This document shows positions 36,132-44,838 of a stretch of DNA of 64,000 nucleotides, one piece after another. Both the position numbers and the translations under genes were made by a program. The notes under the pieces are model-generated. The model searched no databases and was not told the DNA's origin. It worked only from the letters and a program-made list of their open reading frames with translations. This DNA is from Lachnospiraceae bacterium (GTDB lineage Bacteria > Bacillota > Clostridia > Lachnospirales > Lachnospiraceae): assembly GCA_902362715.1 (NCBI GenBank), contig CABIXN010000005.1, forward strand, positions 62,001 to 126,000, in the 5' to 3' direction. How positions within the stretch are numbered: the first letter of the stretch is position 1; every line of letters begins with the position of its first letter.

Positions 36132-36656
36132 TTACATTTCTATTCCTTTTCTAGCAGAGATTCCCTGTTCAAAAGGATGTTTTACTTTTTCCATTTTCGT
36201 GATATAATCTGCAAGTTCTTTCAATGCTTCCGAAGGATTTCTTCCGGTAAGCACCACCTCTAACTCCTCCGGCTTTCCTTTCAGAAAATCAATGACAATG
36301 CTCTCATTTAAAAGTCCGCTGTTTATAACATCCAGCACTTCATCCAGAATCAGAAGACGGCTGTGCTGCTTTACGGCAGTCTTTGTTACATCCAAAAACA
36401 GCTGCTGATAGGCTTTCCCGGCCTTTTGCTTTGTTTCTTCATCCATTTGAAATGTAAAACCAAAGCGGGTATCACAGATCATGACTTTTATATTATCTAT
36501 CTCTTTTAAAATTTTAATTTCTCCGGAGGTTCCATCTTTTAAAAACTGACTGTAAACAACAAAATAACCGCATCCGGCGCACCTTACAGCCAGCCCCACA
36601 GCTGCCGTTGATTTTCCTTTTCCATTGCCTTCATAAATATGAATCAGCCCTTTCAT
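36132..36656 (-). CDS. cobO: Cob(I)alamin/cob(I)yrinate adenosyltransferase (CobO/BtuR type)
   Basis: Transfers the adenosyl group of ATP to the cobalt of corrinoids. The 174-residue protein starts MKGLIHIYEGNGKGKSTAAVG, which contains the reversed P-loop of this family. VVYSQFLKDGTSGE and LLILDEVLDVINSGLL are also diagnostic. ATG 36656 is used because GGGGAGG lies seven bases upstream and it overlaps the previous stop by four bases. Confidence 0.93.
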   Translation of the reverse strand: MKGLIHIYEGNGKGKSTAAVGLAVRCAGCGYFVVYSQFLKDGTSGEIKILKEIDNIKVMICDTRFGFTFQMDEETKQKAGKAYQQLFLDVTKTAVKQHSRLLILDEVLDVINSGLLNESIVIDFLKGKPEELEVVLTGRNPSEALKELADYITKMEKVKHPFEQGISARKGIEM

Positions 36657-37045
36657 TCCTTGTCCTCCCCTTTGATTTTTGTTCCAATTCCGCAGATCAC
36701 CCGGTAAACCGCATCTGACTTTTCTGCCAGCATACAGCAGATTCTGCCGGTGGTCTCCCGCCACTGCCTGTCAAATGCATCTGCCGGCACAATCCCGCAG
36801 CCAAGTTCCGCCGCACAAATTACAACTCCCGGATTTTCTTCCGCCAGCTGTCCGGCTTTAACTGCCGCATGATTCTTTTCCCGCAGCTCCCTTGCAATCC
36901 ACTGCTCAAAATTGATAATCAGATCTGCCCTGCAAAGCTCATCAAAATCTGCGGCGGCACCATCCGCAATTCCCTCTGTGATCTGAAATGTTTCTTTTGC
37001 AAATGCCTGTTTTCCCTGAAAACTTCCGCCTGTAATTAAAACCAT
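36653..37045 (-). CDS. Short CobU-like protein without the guanylylated-His segment
   Basis: A 130-residue relative of CobU. The N-terminus MVLITGGSFQGKQAFA is a modified P-loop, and the C-terminal half (ELGCGIVPADAFDRQWRETTGRICCML, then VYRVICGIGTKIKG) matches the CobU ending. The middle is about 50 residues shorter than in CobU and lacks the RIRRHQ-type segment with the histidine that forms the GMP intermediate. It may be a kinase-only or regulatory version. It overlaps cobS by ten bases and cobO by four, so it is certainly co-transcribed. Confidence 0.7.
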   Translation of the reverse strand: MVLITGGSFQGKQAFAKETFQITEGIADGAAADFDELCRADLIINFEQWIARELREKNHAAVKAGQLAEENPGVVICAAELGCGIVPADAFDRQWRETTGRICCMLAEKSDAVYRVICGIGTKIKGEDKE

Positions 37046-37800
37046 ATATGATCTCCTATTATAACTGCCAGCGCCATTACCATTTCGCAGATCTGCAGGA
37101 AAAAGCCCTGCGTATCTCCGGTAATCCCGCCAAACCTGCTGTATGACAATTTCCGGCAGGCAGCAAATACCAGTAATGCCGATGCAGCTGCGCAGATTCC
37201 CAGAAAAAAATTCATCCGGATCATCAGAGCCACCGCCGCGGCTGTCTCAATTACTAATACAACTCTGCACTTTTTTTTGTCTGCTCCATCTGCAAAGGCA
37301 GCCGCCAGCCCACTGTTTTTCGCACATTGAAAGGAAGCGATTCCAAATCCGCTTAAAGCCCGGCTTAGAACAAATCCAACTGCCAGAACCCCAAGAGCCT
37401 CCTGTCTTACTTCCGACCATATTCCAAAAGAGAAAACAAAATAGGCACAGCAGACAATAATAGCAAAGGCTCCCGCATGGGAATCTTTCAATATTTCCAA
37501 ACGCCGTTCCTTTGTCTGCCAGGAGCTCAATGCATCCGCAGTATCAAGCAGTCCGTCCAGATGGATTCCCCCGGTAATCAAAACCGGAATCATTAAAAAC
37601 ACTGCCGTACGAAATGCCGTTCCAAAAGGCAGAAGTTCACTGACGGTTCCCCACAAGAACACAAACGCACCTACAGCCAGACCAACCACCGGGAAAAAAC
37701 AGAGGGCAAACCGCATATTTTTCTTATTCCATTGAATCTGAGGCATTGGTATTTTAGAATACATGGAAAATGCCACAATCATACTTTCCAGAAGATTCAT
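37036..37800 (-). CDS. cobS: Adenosylcobinamide-GDP ribazoletransferase (cobalamin synthase)
   Basis: Integral membrane enzyme joining adenosylcobinamide-GDP and alpha-ribazole. The 254-residue protein has several membrane helices and the family signatures ITGGIHLDGLLDTADALSSW, LKDSHAGAFAIIV and FGGITGDTQGFFLQICE. It overlaps cobU by four bases at its start. Confidence 0.95.
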   Translation of the reverse strand: MNLLESMIVAFSMYSKIPMPQIQWNKKNMRFALCFFPVVGLAVGAFVFLWGTVSELLPFGTAFRTAVFLMIPVLITGGIHLDGLLDTADALSSWQTKERRLEILKDSHAGAFAIIVCCAYFVFSFGIWSEVRQEALGVLAVGFVLSRALSGFGIASFQCAKNSGLAAAFADGADKKKCRVVLVIETAAAVALMIRMNFFLGICAAASALLVFAACRKLSYSRFGGITGDTQGFFLQICEMVMALAVIIGDHIWF

Positions 37801-38345
37801 CTGTCATCCCCCTCCCAGGCAGTACTGCCTTTTACTTGTATAGAAATTCCATGCACCACTTCATAAACGGCATCTGCAGCCTGCGCCAGTTTCTGATTGA
37901 CCTGCGCCATCACAGAAAGATATTCCATCGTACTTTCCTCATATATAATTCCGTCTGAAAATACCTGATTCGTTACTACAACCACATGCTCTGCCTGACT
38001 TAAAAGGGCACGGATCCCCCGAAAAATCCAATCTGCCGTATGTTTGCTTCTGCCGGCCGGACTGTACATTTCGTTTGCCACAAGATTTGACATACATTCC
38101 AAAAGAACCGTGCTTTTCTTAGGAATCAGCAGCTTTTCAAGTCCCGTATAGCATTCATATGTTTCAAACTTTTTTGTGCTGCGCATATTCTGATGCCGCC
38201 GGATCCGCTGCAGACTTTCCTCATCATAAGGCTCCATGGTGGCTATATAAGCTTTTAAATCCGGACATAATTTTACACAGCAGTTCTCAGCAAACTCTGA
38301 TTTGCCGCTGCCGCTGCCGCCAATTACCACGATTAACATAAACAC
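37797..38345 (-). CDS. cobU: Bifunctional adenosylcobinamide kinase/guanylyltransferase
   Basis: Phosphorylates adenosylcobinamide and then transfers GMP to it. The 182-residue full-length protein has the P-loop VIGGSGSGKSEFAE, ATMEPYDEESLQRIRRHQNMR with the histidine expected to carry GMP, the LLECMSNLVANEMYS region, VVTNQVFSDGIIY and VYEVVHGISIQVKG at the end. It lies 17 bases after cobT. Confidence 0.94.
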   Translation of the reverse strand: MFMLIVVIGGSGSGKSEFAENCCVKLCPDLKAYIATMEPYDEESLQRIRRHQNMRSTKKFETYECYTGLEKLLIPKKSTVLLECMSNLVANEMYSPAGRSKHTADWIFRGIRALLSQAEHVVVVTNQVFSDGIIYEESTMEYLSVMAQVNQKLAQAADAVYEVVHGISIQVKGSTAWEGDDR

Positions 38346-38362
38346 GCTCCTGTCATCTGTTA

Positions 38363-39415
38363 TCAGTTCAGAGGCACATAAGTTTCAATATTGGCCTCAT
38401 CAAAAGTACTCATCTGCTGATAAACCAGCAAAGCAAGGTCCAAAACAGGAAACAGTGCTACAGCCCCGCTTCCTTCTCCCAGACACATATCACAGGTCAG
38501 AAACGCTTCCTTTTTAAGCGCCTCCAACAGCATACCTGCCGCCGGCTCCTTGGATTTATGGGATGCCAGTATGTAATCCCTGCACCCCGGAGCAATACGC
38601 ACCGCTAACAGCGCTGCTGCCGCTGATATAAATCCGTCCATAACAACAGGCATTTTAAGAGCCGCACCGCCTAAAAAAACACCAGTCAGTCCGGCTATGT
38701 CAAATCCCCCTACCTTCGCTAAGATGTCTATGGGATCCTGGGGATTTGGTTTCAGCCGGCTAATGGCTTCTCTGATTACAGCCACTTTCCGGTCAAGCCC
38801 ATGGCTTGACAGCCCGGCTCCCCTTCCGGTTACAGTTTCCGGTTCCTGACCAAGCAGTACAGAAGTTACCGCACTGCTGGTGGTAGTATTTCCGATGCCC
38901 ATCTCTCCGGTAGCGGCAATCTGATACCCGGCCTGTTTTAACTCACAGACTTTTGCAATTCCCACTTCAATTGCATCCACAGCCTGCTGCCGGGTCATAG
39001 CAGGCTCTTTTGCCATATTTTTTGTTCCGTACGCTATCTTTCTTTTTTCCACCCGGGGAGTATCTACCGCCATTCCGATATCCACCGGAAAGATTCCGGT
39101 TCCCGTCTGCCTGCACATAATAGACACACAGGACTTGGTATCCAGAAAATTCTCAGCCACCACGGCCGTCACTTCCTGCCCGGACTGCGTCACACCTTCT
39201 TCTACCACCCCGTTATCTGCGCACATAATAATCAGAGCCTTTTTATCCAGACATACTTTTGGAGTTCCCATAATGCCTGCCAGCTGAACCACCGCCTGTT
39301 CCAGCTTTCCAAGACTTCTTAAAGGCTTTGCAATCTGGTCCCAGTGCTTCCAGGCCTCTGCCTTGGCTTCTTCATTTAAAGGCTGTATTAATCTGACCGC
39401 TTCTTCTAACTTCAT
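38363..39415 (-). CDS. cobT: Nicotinate-nucleotide--dimethylbenzimidazole phosphoribosyltransferase
   Basis: Activates the lower-ligand base of B12 to alpha-ribazole phosphate. The 350-residue protein has normal length from ATG 39415, which has GGAGAAGGA just upstream. Signatures are KPLRSLGKLEQAVVQLAGI, IMCADNGVVEEGVTQSG, GEMGIGNTTTSSAV, GRGAGLS, KVGGFDIAGLTGVFLGGA and EGSGAVALFPVLD. First gene of the cob-hem operon. Confidence 0.95.
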   Translation of the reverse strand: MKLEEAVRLIQPLNEEAKAEAWKHWDQIAKPLRSLGKLEQAVVQLAGIMGTPKVCLDKKALIIMCADNGVVEEGVTQSGQEVTAVVAENFLDTKSCVSIMCRQTGTGIFPVDIGMAVDTPRVEKRKIAYGTKNMAKEPAMTRQQAVDAIEVGIAKVCELKQAGYQIAATGEMGIGNTTTSSAVTSVLLGQEPETVTGRGAGLSSHGLDRKVAVIREAISRLKPNPQDPIDILAKVGGFDIAGLTGVFLGGAALKMPVVMDGFISAAAALLAVRIAPGCRDYILASHKSKEPAAGMLLEALKKEAFLTCDMCLGEGSGAVALFPVLDLALLVYQQMSTFDEANIETYVPLN

Positions 39416-39474
39416 AATCCTTCTCCGTTTGTAATTGGAACCTGCCGGCTGCGGCAGCTTCATTTTATTTAAAA

Positions 39475-39503
39475 AGTGTAGCATTTTTCGATTTTTACGT
39501 CAA
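39475..39503 (-). promoter_or_regulatory. Promoter of the cob-hem operon
   Basis: On the minus strand TTGACG (39498-39503) is followed after 17 bases by TACACT (39475-39480). The leader before the cobT ATG would be only about 55 nt, too short for a cobalamin riboswitch. Confidence 0.85.
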
Positions 39504-39842
39504 CGAACCCCATATTTCTCCATAAAAAATACAGTTTCTCAAAAATAATTCCATTTGTTTTTCTTGTGGAAACTGTCTAATTTTAATTACATTTTGTTTA
39601 TTATCCAGTACAACCTGCTTTAAAAAATATACTTTCTGGCATAACTTTATTTTTTATAATAACTTTTTCTTATTAGTAACCCTTATTTTTTCATTTGATT
39701 TTCCATGAAACCGGGATTATGATAAGCGTGTACCAAATAAAGTACAAACTTATTTCAAAAGCTTACATGTATACCAACTTACTATAAAAAACCTACCTTA
39801 CGAAAACCTAACGGTATTTGTAAAACCCTAAAACCTTACTTG
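39504..39842. other. AT-rich spacer with AGGTTTT-type repeats
   Basis: About 340 bases without a coding frame. No cobalamin-box (GCCACTG-like) element is seen on either strand. On the minus strand between 39783 and 39842 the motif AGGTTTT or AGGGTTTT appears four times (in TAAGGTTTTAG, AGGGTTTTAC, TTAGGTTTTC and GTAGGTTTTTT). A weak 8-bp inverted repeat ACAGTTTC/GAAACTGT lies near 39528-39580. Confidence 0.5.
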
Positions 39843-39872
39843 AAAAAAGATTGCCCCTGGGCAATCTTTTTT
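39843..39872 (-). terminator. Terminator of the LysR gene
   Basis: AAAAAAGATTGCCC and GGGCAATCTTTTTT form a 14-bp perfect stem with a two-base loop; it can act in both directions. It lies about 85 bases after the LysR stop. Confidence 0.92.
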
Positions 39873-39955
39873 CTATTACAAACATCTCACGCCATCCGTC
39901 AGATTATTTCTATTTCTGCACATATTTTCAGGCTCCACTGCTTGTCCCTTCTCTG

Positions 39956-40840
39956 CTACTGCAGAAATGGCAGAATTTTATACAGGGAAGGATTCTGATT
40001 TTCCTGAGACCACACAGCTGCAACCCGGACCTGATCACCTAACGGCAGCAGAGGAACCGCATTCAGCTTTCCTCTTGTTACCAGCGGTGTTGACAGATAG
40101 GAAGGCAGAATTGTTACTCCCATATTCGCGGAAAGCATAAAAAATATCGTTTCTATATCTTCTGTTTTGGAAAGAATCTGAGGATTAATTCCCTCCGCAG
40201 TAAATCCTCTCATAATTGCCCGATCCTCCCCAAGCTCTCCCTTTTCTGTACATGCCAGGATCAGTTTTTCATTTCTCAGGTCATATCTGGTAAGTGTCTC
40301 ACGTCCCGCCAGGACATGACGGCTTGGTAAAACTACAATCAAAGAAAAATGATCCAGAGTTTTATAGCAGAGCCCCTCCAGAAACTTTTCATCAAATACC
40401 GGCGCCAAAATCAGATCAGACTCTCCGTTTTTCAGAGATTTTAAAAGAGCGGAAGGACTAAAGGACTTAAAATTCATCTGAATATTTGGATAGTTCACAT
40501 TAAAATGACGAATCTGGTCTACAATACCGGTATTCCCCATTCCAACAGCAAATCCAATATTGACAGCCCCGGTAATCCCCGAAGAAGCCAGTCTTACTTT
40601 ATCCATAATTGCATCAATATGGTGCAGAAGCTCTCTGCTCTCTCCCTGAAAAATCATGCCGGCCGGCGTTAGAACTACTTTTTTCTTTGTGCGCTCAAAC
40701 AGCTTAACCCCCAGCTGCTCTTCTAGTGCTTTGATCTGCTGTGTCACTGCCGTCTGAGATACAAAGAGCCTCTCTGCTGCCCTGGTAAAATTCAGTTCCT
40801 CAGCCACTGCAAGAAAATATTCAACCTGTCTTGTGTTCAT
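39956..40840 (-). CDS. LysR-type transcriptional regulator
   Basis: A 294-residue regulator. The N-terminal winged helix-turn-helix (MNTRQVEYFLAVAEELNFTRAAERLFVSQTAVTQQIKALE, residues 1-40 region) is canonical for LysR. A type 2 periplasmic-binding-like effector domain follows (about 90-294). It shares one base with the upstream aldolase stop, so it is in an operon with it and may control it. Effector unknown. Confidence 0.9.
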   Translation of the reverse strand: MNTRQVEYFLAVAEELNFTRAAERLFVSQTAVTQQIKALEEQLGVKLFERTKKKVVLTPAGMIFQGESRELLHHIDAIMDKVRLASSGITGAVNIGFAVGMGNTGIVDQIRHFNVNYPNIQMNFKSFSPSALLKSLKNGESDLILAPVFDEKFLEGLCYKTLDHFSLIVVLPSRHVLAGRETLTRYDLRNEKLILACTEKGELGEDRAIMRGFTAEGINPQILSKTEDIETIFFMLSANMGVTILPSYLSTPLVTRGKLNAVPLLPLGDQVRVAAVWSQENQNPSLYKILPFLQ

Positions 40841-41547
40841 CAGAACACCTCCGGCCCCTGGTGTTTATTATATTTTACATATCCCGGATGTTTTCCTTTC
40901 AGCCCGTATTTCTCTCTCAGCCCAATGAGTGTATCAATGGTATCCCGGTCCATATCCTGAGCCCCTCCAAGAATTTTCAGATACAGTGTTGTTTTTGCGT
41001 ACTGCTCAAGGGATTCCATTTTATAGTATGCGGCGGTGAGGTCAGCTCCCACAGTCAGCGCCCCATGCCGGGCAAGCAGCATAGCATCATGACTGGCAAG
41101 CAGTGGTGCCACGGACTCTGCAACCTCATCGGTAGACGGAGTGGCATAGGGAGCCACCGGAACCGCTCCGGTCTGCACCACATTTTCCATTACACAGTAG
41201 GAATCAAGGGCCATTTGCGCCGCCGCAAAGGTAGTTGCTGCCGGCGGATGCGCATGTACTACTGCCCCAACATCGGGACGTTCCATATAACATCTGAAAT
41301 GCATTTTCATTTCAGAGGAGGGCCGGTACCCGTCCGCAGCTTCTAGCACATTCCCTTCTATATCTGTGCGTACCAGCATTTTGGGGGTAATCATGCTTTT
41401 ACTGATTCCCGTGGGCGTGCATAAAAAAGTACCATCTTCCAGTTTTACTGAAACATTTCCGTCATTTGCCGCAACAATTCCTCTCTGCCACATTTTATAA
41501 CATACATCACATATCTGTTCTCTGATTAATCTATAGCTTTCTTCCAT
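40840..41547 (-). CDS. Class II aldolase (fuculose/ribulose-phosphate aldolase family)
   Basis: A 235-residue zinc aldolase or epimerase of the AraD/FucA family. It has the phosphate-site NDGNVSVKL and TPTGISKS, the acidic base region SSEMKMHF, zinc ligands VVHAHPPAATTFA and the third ligand ARHGALTVG. This is the length of L-fuculose-1-phosphate aldolase, but the pathway is not shown: no sugar kinase or isomerase is adjacent. It is flanked by two LysR genes, one co-transcribed and one divergent. Confidence 0.82.
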   Translation of the reverse strand: MEESYRLIREQICDVCYKMWQRGIVAANDGNVSVKLEDGTFLCTPTGISKSMITPKMLVRTDIEGNVLEAADGYRPSSEMKMHFRCYMERPDVGAVVHAHPPAATTFAAAQMALDSYCVMENVVQTGAVPVAPYATPSTDEVAESVAPLLASHDAMLLARHGALTVGADLTAAYYKMESLEQYAKTTLYLKILGGAQDMDRDTIDTLIGLREKYGLKGKHPGYVKYNKHQGPEVF

Positions 41548-41684
41548 TTTTTATTTACTCCTGCTTTTTTGTTCTATCATAGCATGAAGAAACAGCCATT
41601 ACACTACTTTTCTTTATTTTCTCCTTGTGAAATGGAAATAAATTTTATACAATATTTGTAATATGATTTGGAGGAAACGATTTC

Positions 41685-42620
41685 ATGACAAATTTTCAGA
41701 TTGAATGTTTTTTAAATGTTGCAAAATATCTGAACTTTACAGAAGCTGCCAACCATCTTTTTATTGCGCAGTCTTCTCTGAGCCGAAATATCTCCAATCT
41801 GGAATCAGAGCTTGGAATCAAATTGTTCAGCAGAACAAAAAAATATGTACGTCTGACCCCCGGCGGCGCCGTTTTGTACCAGGAGTTTTCCCGGTTGATG
41901 GAGCTGGCAAAAGCCGCGGTTTTAAAAGCCCACAAAGCCGGCCTTGGCCAGGAAGGCGAAATCCGCCTGGGGGTTATTGAGACCCAGCGCTCCGAAAACT
42001 TCCTTCCGGCAGCGTTAAATGCACTTCGGGACAAGCATCCGAATATTAATTTTCATCTGCTGAGAGGAAACTTTAAGGAGCTTCGAAAAGCCCTTATGAA
42101 CGACCAGATTGATATTGCCCTGACTATGGATTTCGACCTTTTAGAATATCCCAAGGAACAGACTGTTTATCAGCAGTTTTTCCAGTCACAGCCAAAATGT
42201 GTTATCTCAAAATCCCATCCCCTGTCTCATAAGGATGAGATTCATCTAGAAGAACTGAAAACGGAACCTATGATTGCAATCTCCCCGGAGATTTCCCAGG
42301 GAGCTTACAATAATATTATCAATCTGTGCGAAGTCTATGGCTTTACACCAGTAAGTATTTCGTATTCAAATTCCATTCAGGATACTCTGCTTATGGTGGA
42401 ATCCGGCCTTGGATTTTCTGTTTTGGATGAAAACTGTATTTCTTCCGCCAACGAAGCCATCTGCTCTATTCCGGTCCACCGCAGTGACCCTCTTATGCTA
42501 GTTGCTGTCTGGAAAAAAGAAAACTTTAACCCGGTGATTCCTCTGTTTGTGAATCTTTTGATTTCAGAAGAAGAGTCAGAGCCTTTTGAGCTTTCAGCCC
42601 CGCCCCCTTCTAGCCTATAA
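41685..42620 (+). CDS. LysR-type transcriptional regulator (divergent)
   Basis: A 311-residue LysR regulator reading away from the aldolase gene. It starts MTNFQIECFLNVAKYLNFTEAANHLFIAQSSLSRNISNLE, a standard DNA-binding domain, followed by an effector domain. TTTGGAGGAAACGATTTC precedes the ATG. The 137-base shared upstream region with the aldolase suggests mutual control. Its last codons overlap the 3' end of the convergent subtilase gene by 11 bases. Confidence 0.9.
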   Translation: MTNFQIECFLNVAKYLNFTEAANHLFIAQSSLSRNISNLESELGIKLFSRTKKYVRLTPGGAVLYQEFSRLMELAKAAVLKAHKAGLGQEGEIRLGVIETQRSENFLPAALNALRDKHPNINFHLLRGNFKELRKALMNDQIDIALTMDFDLLEYPKEQTVYQQFFQSQPKCVISKSHPLSHKDEIHLEELKTEPMIAISPEISQGAYNNIINLCEVYGFTPVSISYSNSIQDTLLMVESGLGFSVLDENCISSANEAICSIPVHRSDPLMLVAVWKKENFNPVIPLFVNLLISEEESEPFELSAPPPSSL

Positions 42621-44316
42621 TCCCCCAGCCCAGCTCCGGATTCGGATAGTCAGTCCGAACTTCCAGAGGGCGGGCCATCTTATGCAGAAATGCCTTTAGC
42701 TTTTCCCCATACAGATAAGGATCTTTTCCTTCTATAATTCCCTCTTCCATCATCAGAGCAGCCAGACCACTGACGTAAGGCGCAGCCATAGAAGTCCCGC
42801 TTCTTACCGCATAACCGCCTCCCGGCGCTGTAGATACGATTTCCACCCCGGGGGCCGCCACATCCGGTTTTACCTGCTGATTGTTTCTTGTAAATCCCCG
42901 TCCGGAAAAGTCTGCAAGCTTCCGGTATCTGGCATCATATGCACCTACAGAAATTACTTTTGAGGATGTGGAAGGAATGGTCAGCGTTGTATTCTCTGTG
43001 GGATATAAAAATCCGCTCCCCTCACTTAGGACCGTCTGTCCAGGCAGCCACATATTATAAGTTCCATGCACAATTCTTTTTGGCACCAGAGTGATGGTCC
43101 AGATTCCCGGATCAATATAGGCATCTGCAGGTATTAAATCAATAAAGATCTCCTGGCTAATATGATAAGGTGACGGCAGTCCATAATAAATCAGAATTTC
43201 CGTTCTTCCCATTGTCATTCTTTGTATCCCAAGCTCGGGTATAATATTTCCAAGCTGATTTCCGGAAGGATGGGTAAGAATAATGTCAAATTCATCAACA
43301 AATGATTTCCAGATCTGAATACTGAATCCCGTCTCATAATCTCCTGCCGAGAAGGGGATTTCTTCCCGTCTTCCCTGACGTACAGCTCCAGATGTATGGA
43401 TTCTTGACGCTCCCTCATTTCCGGTTCCGGTCACAATAACAGATTTCCAGTAATCAGAAATCAAATCCATATAGGTCTCAAGCAGCGCCGCACCATCGTG
43501 TCCTCCGTAATTATTTCCAAAACTGATATTTACCGCTACAGGCATCCGGTATTCAAATGCCTTATATAAAACATAGTTTACCGCCGACATCAGTTCTGTT
43601 GTTCTGGGAAATGAGTTTTCTCTTTGAGTTCCAAGTTTTACCACAATCAGAGAACTTTCCGGAGCCACCCCGGTATATTTTCCGTCAGAGGCTCTGCCGT
43701 TGCCTGCTGCAATTCCCGCTACATGAGTGCCGTGTCCTGATAGATCTCTGCTTGGAATCATCTCATAACGCGCTCCTTCATCAGGCATCTTAAGGGCCTC
43801 ATTGATTTCCCGGCTGGTATAAACTTTACCTAAAGTCTGATCCCAGAGCTCCAAAATTCTAGTTGTTCCATCTGCATTGCGAAAATCCGGATGTGCATAA
43901 TCAATTCCGGAATCAATCACCGCTACAATCACACCTCTACCGGTATATCCCCGGTAAACACTTTTTTGAGCACTTCTCTCCCCGGAGGAAAACTCTGTAT
44001 CCAGAATATGAACATCCTCCTTTGCAAAAAACATATTTTTAGGTTTTTCCATATAAAGAATCTGCACTTCACTGGCAACGGCTTCTACCTGATTTTCCGG
44101 AATAATCATAATTGCATAAGAATTTAAAAGTTCCAATATGCCAACCTGGGGAAACTTCTCTCTAATACCTGACAAATCCCCCGTATGTTTTACAATTACT
44201 TCCCACTTTTTTTCTTCATCCAGAAATCCAACATCCAATATCATGGATTTCTCACGTTCTTCCTGGGTTACTCCCATGGCCAGGTTTAAAAGATTTTCAA
44301 TTTTTTCATTTTCCAT
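42610..44316 (-). CDS. Csp-like subtilisin family protease
   Basis: A serine protease of the clostridial CspA/B/C group, which includes germination proteases. The catalytic triad is complete: Asp in VAVIDSGIDYAH, His in SGHGTHVAGIAAG and Ser in SGTSMAAPYVSGLAALM. An N-terminal prodomain-like stretch (about 1-100) and a central jelly-roll-like insertion between His and Ser are typical. No signal peptide. ATG 44316 is preferred over an in-frame TTG at 44325, but neither has a clear ribosome binding site, and a terminator hairpin ends 15 bases upstream. A role in spore germination is plausible, not shown. Confidence 0.85.
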   Translation of the reverse strand: MENEKIENLLNLAMGVTQEEREKSMILDVGFLDEEKKWEVIVKHTGDLSGIREKFPQVGILELLNSYAIMIIPENQVEAVASEVQILYMEKPKNMFFAKEDVHILDTEFSSGERSAQKSVYRGYTGRGVIVAVIDSGIDYAHPDFRNADGTTRILELWDQTLGKVYTSREINEALKMPDEGARYEMIPSRDLSGHGTHVAGIAAGNGRASDGKYTGVAPESSLIVVKLGTQRENSFPRTTELMSAVNYVLYKAFEYRMPVAVNISFGNNYGGHDGAALLETYMDLISDYWKSVIVTGTGNEGASRIHTSGAVRQGRREEIPFSAGDYETGFSIQIWKSFVDEFDIILTHPSGNQLGNIIPELGIQRMTMGRTEILIYYGLPSPYHISQEIFIDLIPADAYIDPGIWTITLVPKRIVHGTYNMWLPGQTVLSEGSGFLYPTENTTLTIPSTSSKVISVGAYDARYRKLADFSGRGFTRNNQQVKPDVAAPGVEIVSTAPGGGYAVRSGTSMAAPYVSGLAALMMEEGIIEGKDPYLYGEKLKAFLHKMARPLEVRTDYPNPELGWGIIG

Positions 44317-44325
44317 AGAAATCAA

Positions 44326-44361
44326 AAAGCACTTTTCTGATATTTTATGCAGAAAAGTGCC
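44326..44361 (-). terminator. Terminator-like hairpin between gloA and the subtilase gene
   Basis: On the minus strand GCACTTTTCTG and CAGAAAAGTGC pair perfectly over 11 bp and are followed by TTTTTG. It directly precedes the subtilase start. A second stem, CCTCTGG/CCAGAGG, lies at about 44380-44404. Confidence 0.85.
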
Positions 44362-44430
44362 TGATATTCTAAACCTCTGGACTGTTTCATTCTAAACCAG
44401 AGGATATGTTCTGATTAGAAAGCCGCCGCC

Positions 44431-44802
44431 TTACTTTTTTGGGGGAAGAATTTCCAGCCAGTATCCGTCAGGATCTTCTATAAAATAAATTCCCATTTCT
44501 TTGTTTTCAAAACAGATACATCCCATCTTCTCATGGAGTGCATGGGCAGCCTCAAAGTCATCTGTTTCAAATGCTAAATGAAACTCACAATCTCCCAGGT
44601 TGTAAGGACGGTCCATATCCCGCATCCAGGTCAGCTCCAGTTCAAAATCTGAACTGTCACTGGTGAGATATACAATAATAAAGGATCCGTCACTGCTTTC
44701 CTTTCTTCTTGTTTCGGTTAATCCTAAAGCCTCTCCATAAAAATCTATAGATTTCTTCAGATCGTAAACATTATAATTTTCATGTATCATCTTAAATTTC
44801 AT
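44431..44802 (-). CDS. gloA: Glyoxalase I-like lyase
   Basis: A 123-residue single VOC domain. It contains MIHENYNVYDLKKSIDFYGEALGLTETRR, LELTWMRD, FHLAFETDD and the last metal-ligand motif YFIEDPDGYWLEIL. These match lactoylglutathione lyase-type glyoxalase I, which removes methylglyoxal; the thiol cofactor in this organism is uncertain. It has its own terminator. Confidence 0.85.
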   Translation of the reverse strand: MKFKMIHENYNVYDLKKSIDFYGEALGLTETRRKESSDGSFIIVYLTSDSSDFELELTWMRDMDRPYNLGDCEFHLAFETDDFEAAHALHEKMGCICFENKEMGIYFIEDPDGYWLEILPPKK

Positions 44803-44838
44803 CGCAAATCCTCCTTGCCAAAATCAAAATACACACAT

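Noticed and set aside
39485..39960. Cobalamin riboswitch upstream of cobT
   Set aside because: No B12-box-like sequence is seen on either strand and the promoter found lies only about 55 nt from the start codon.
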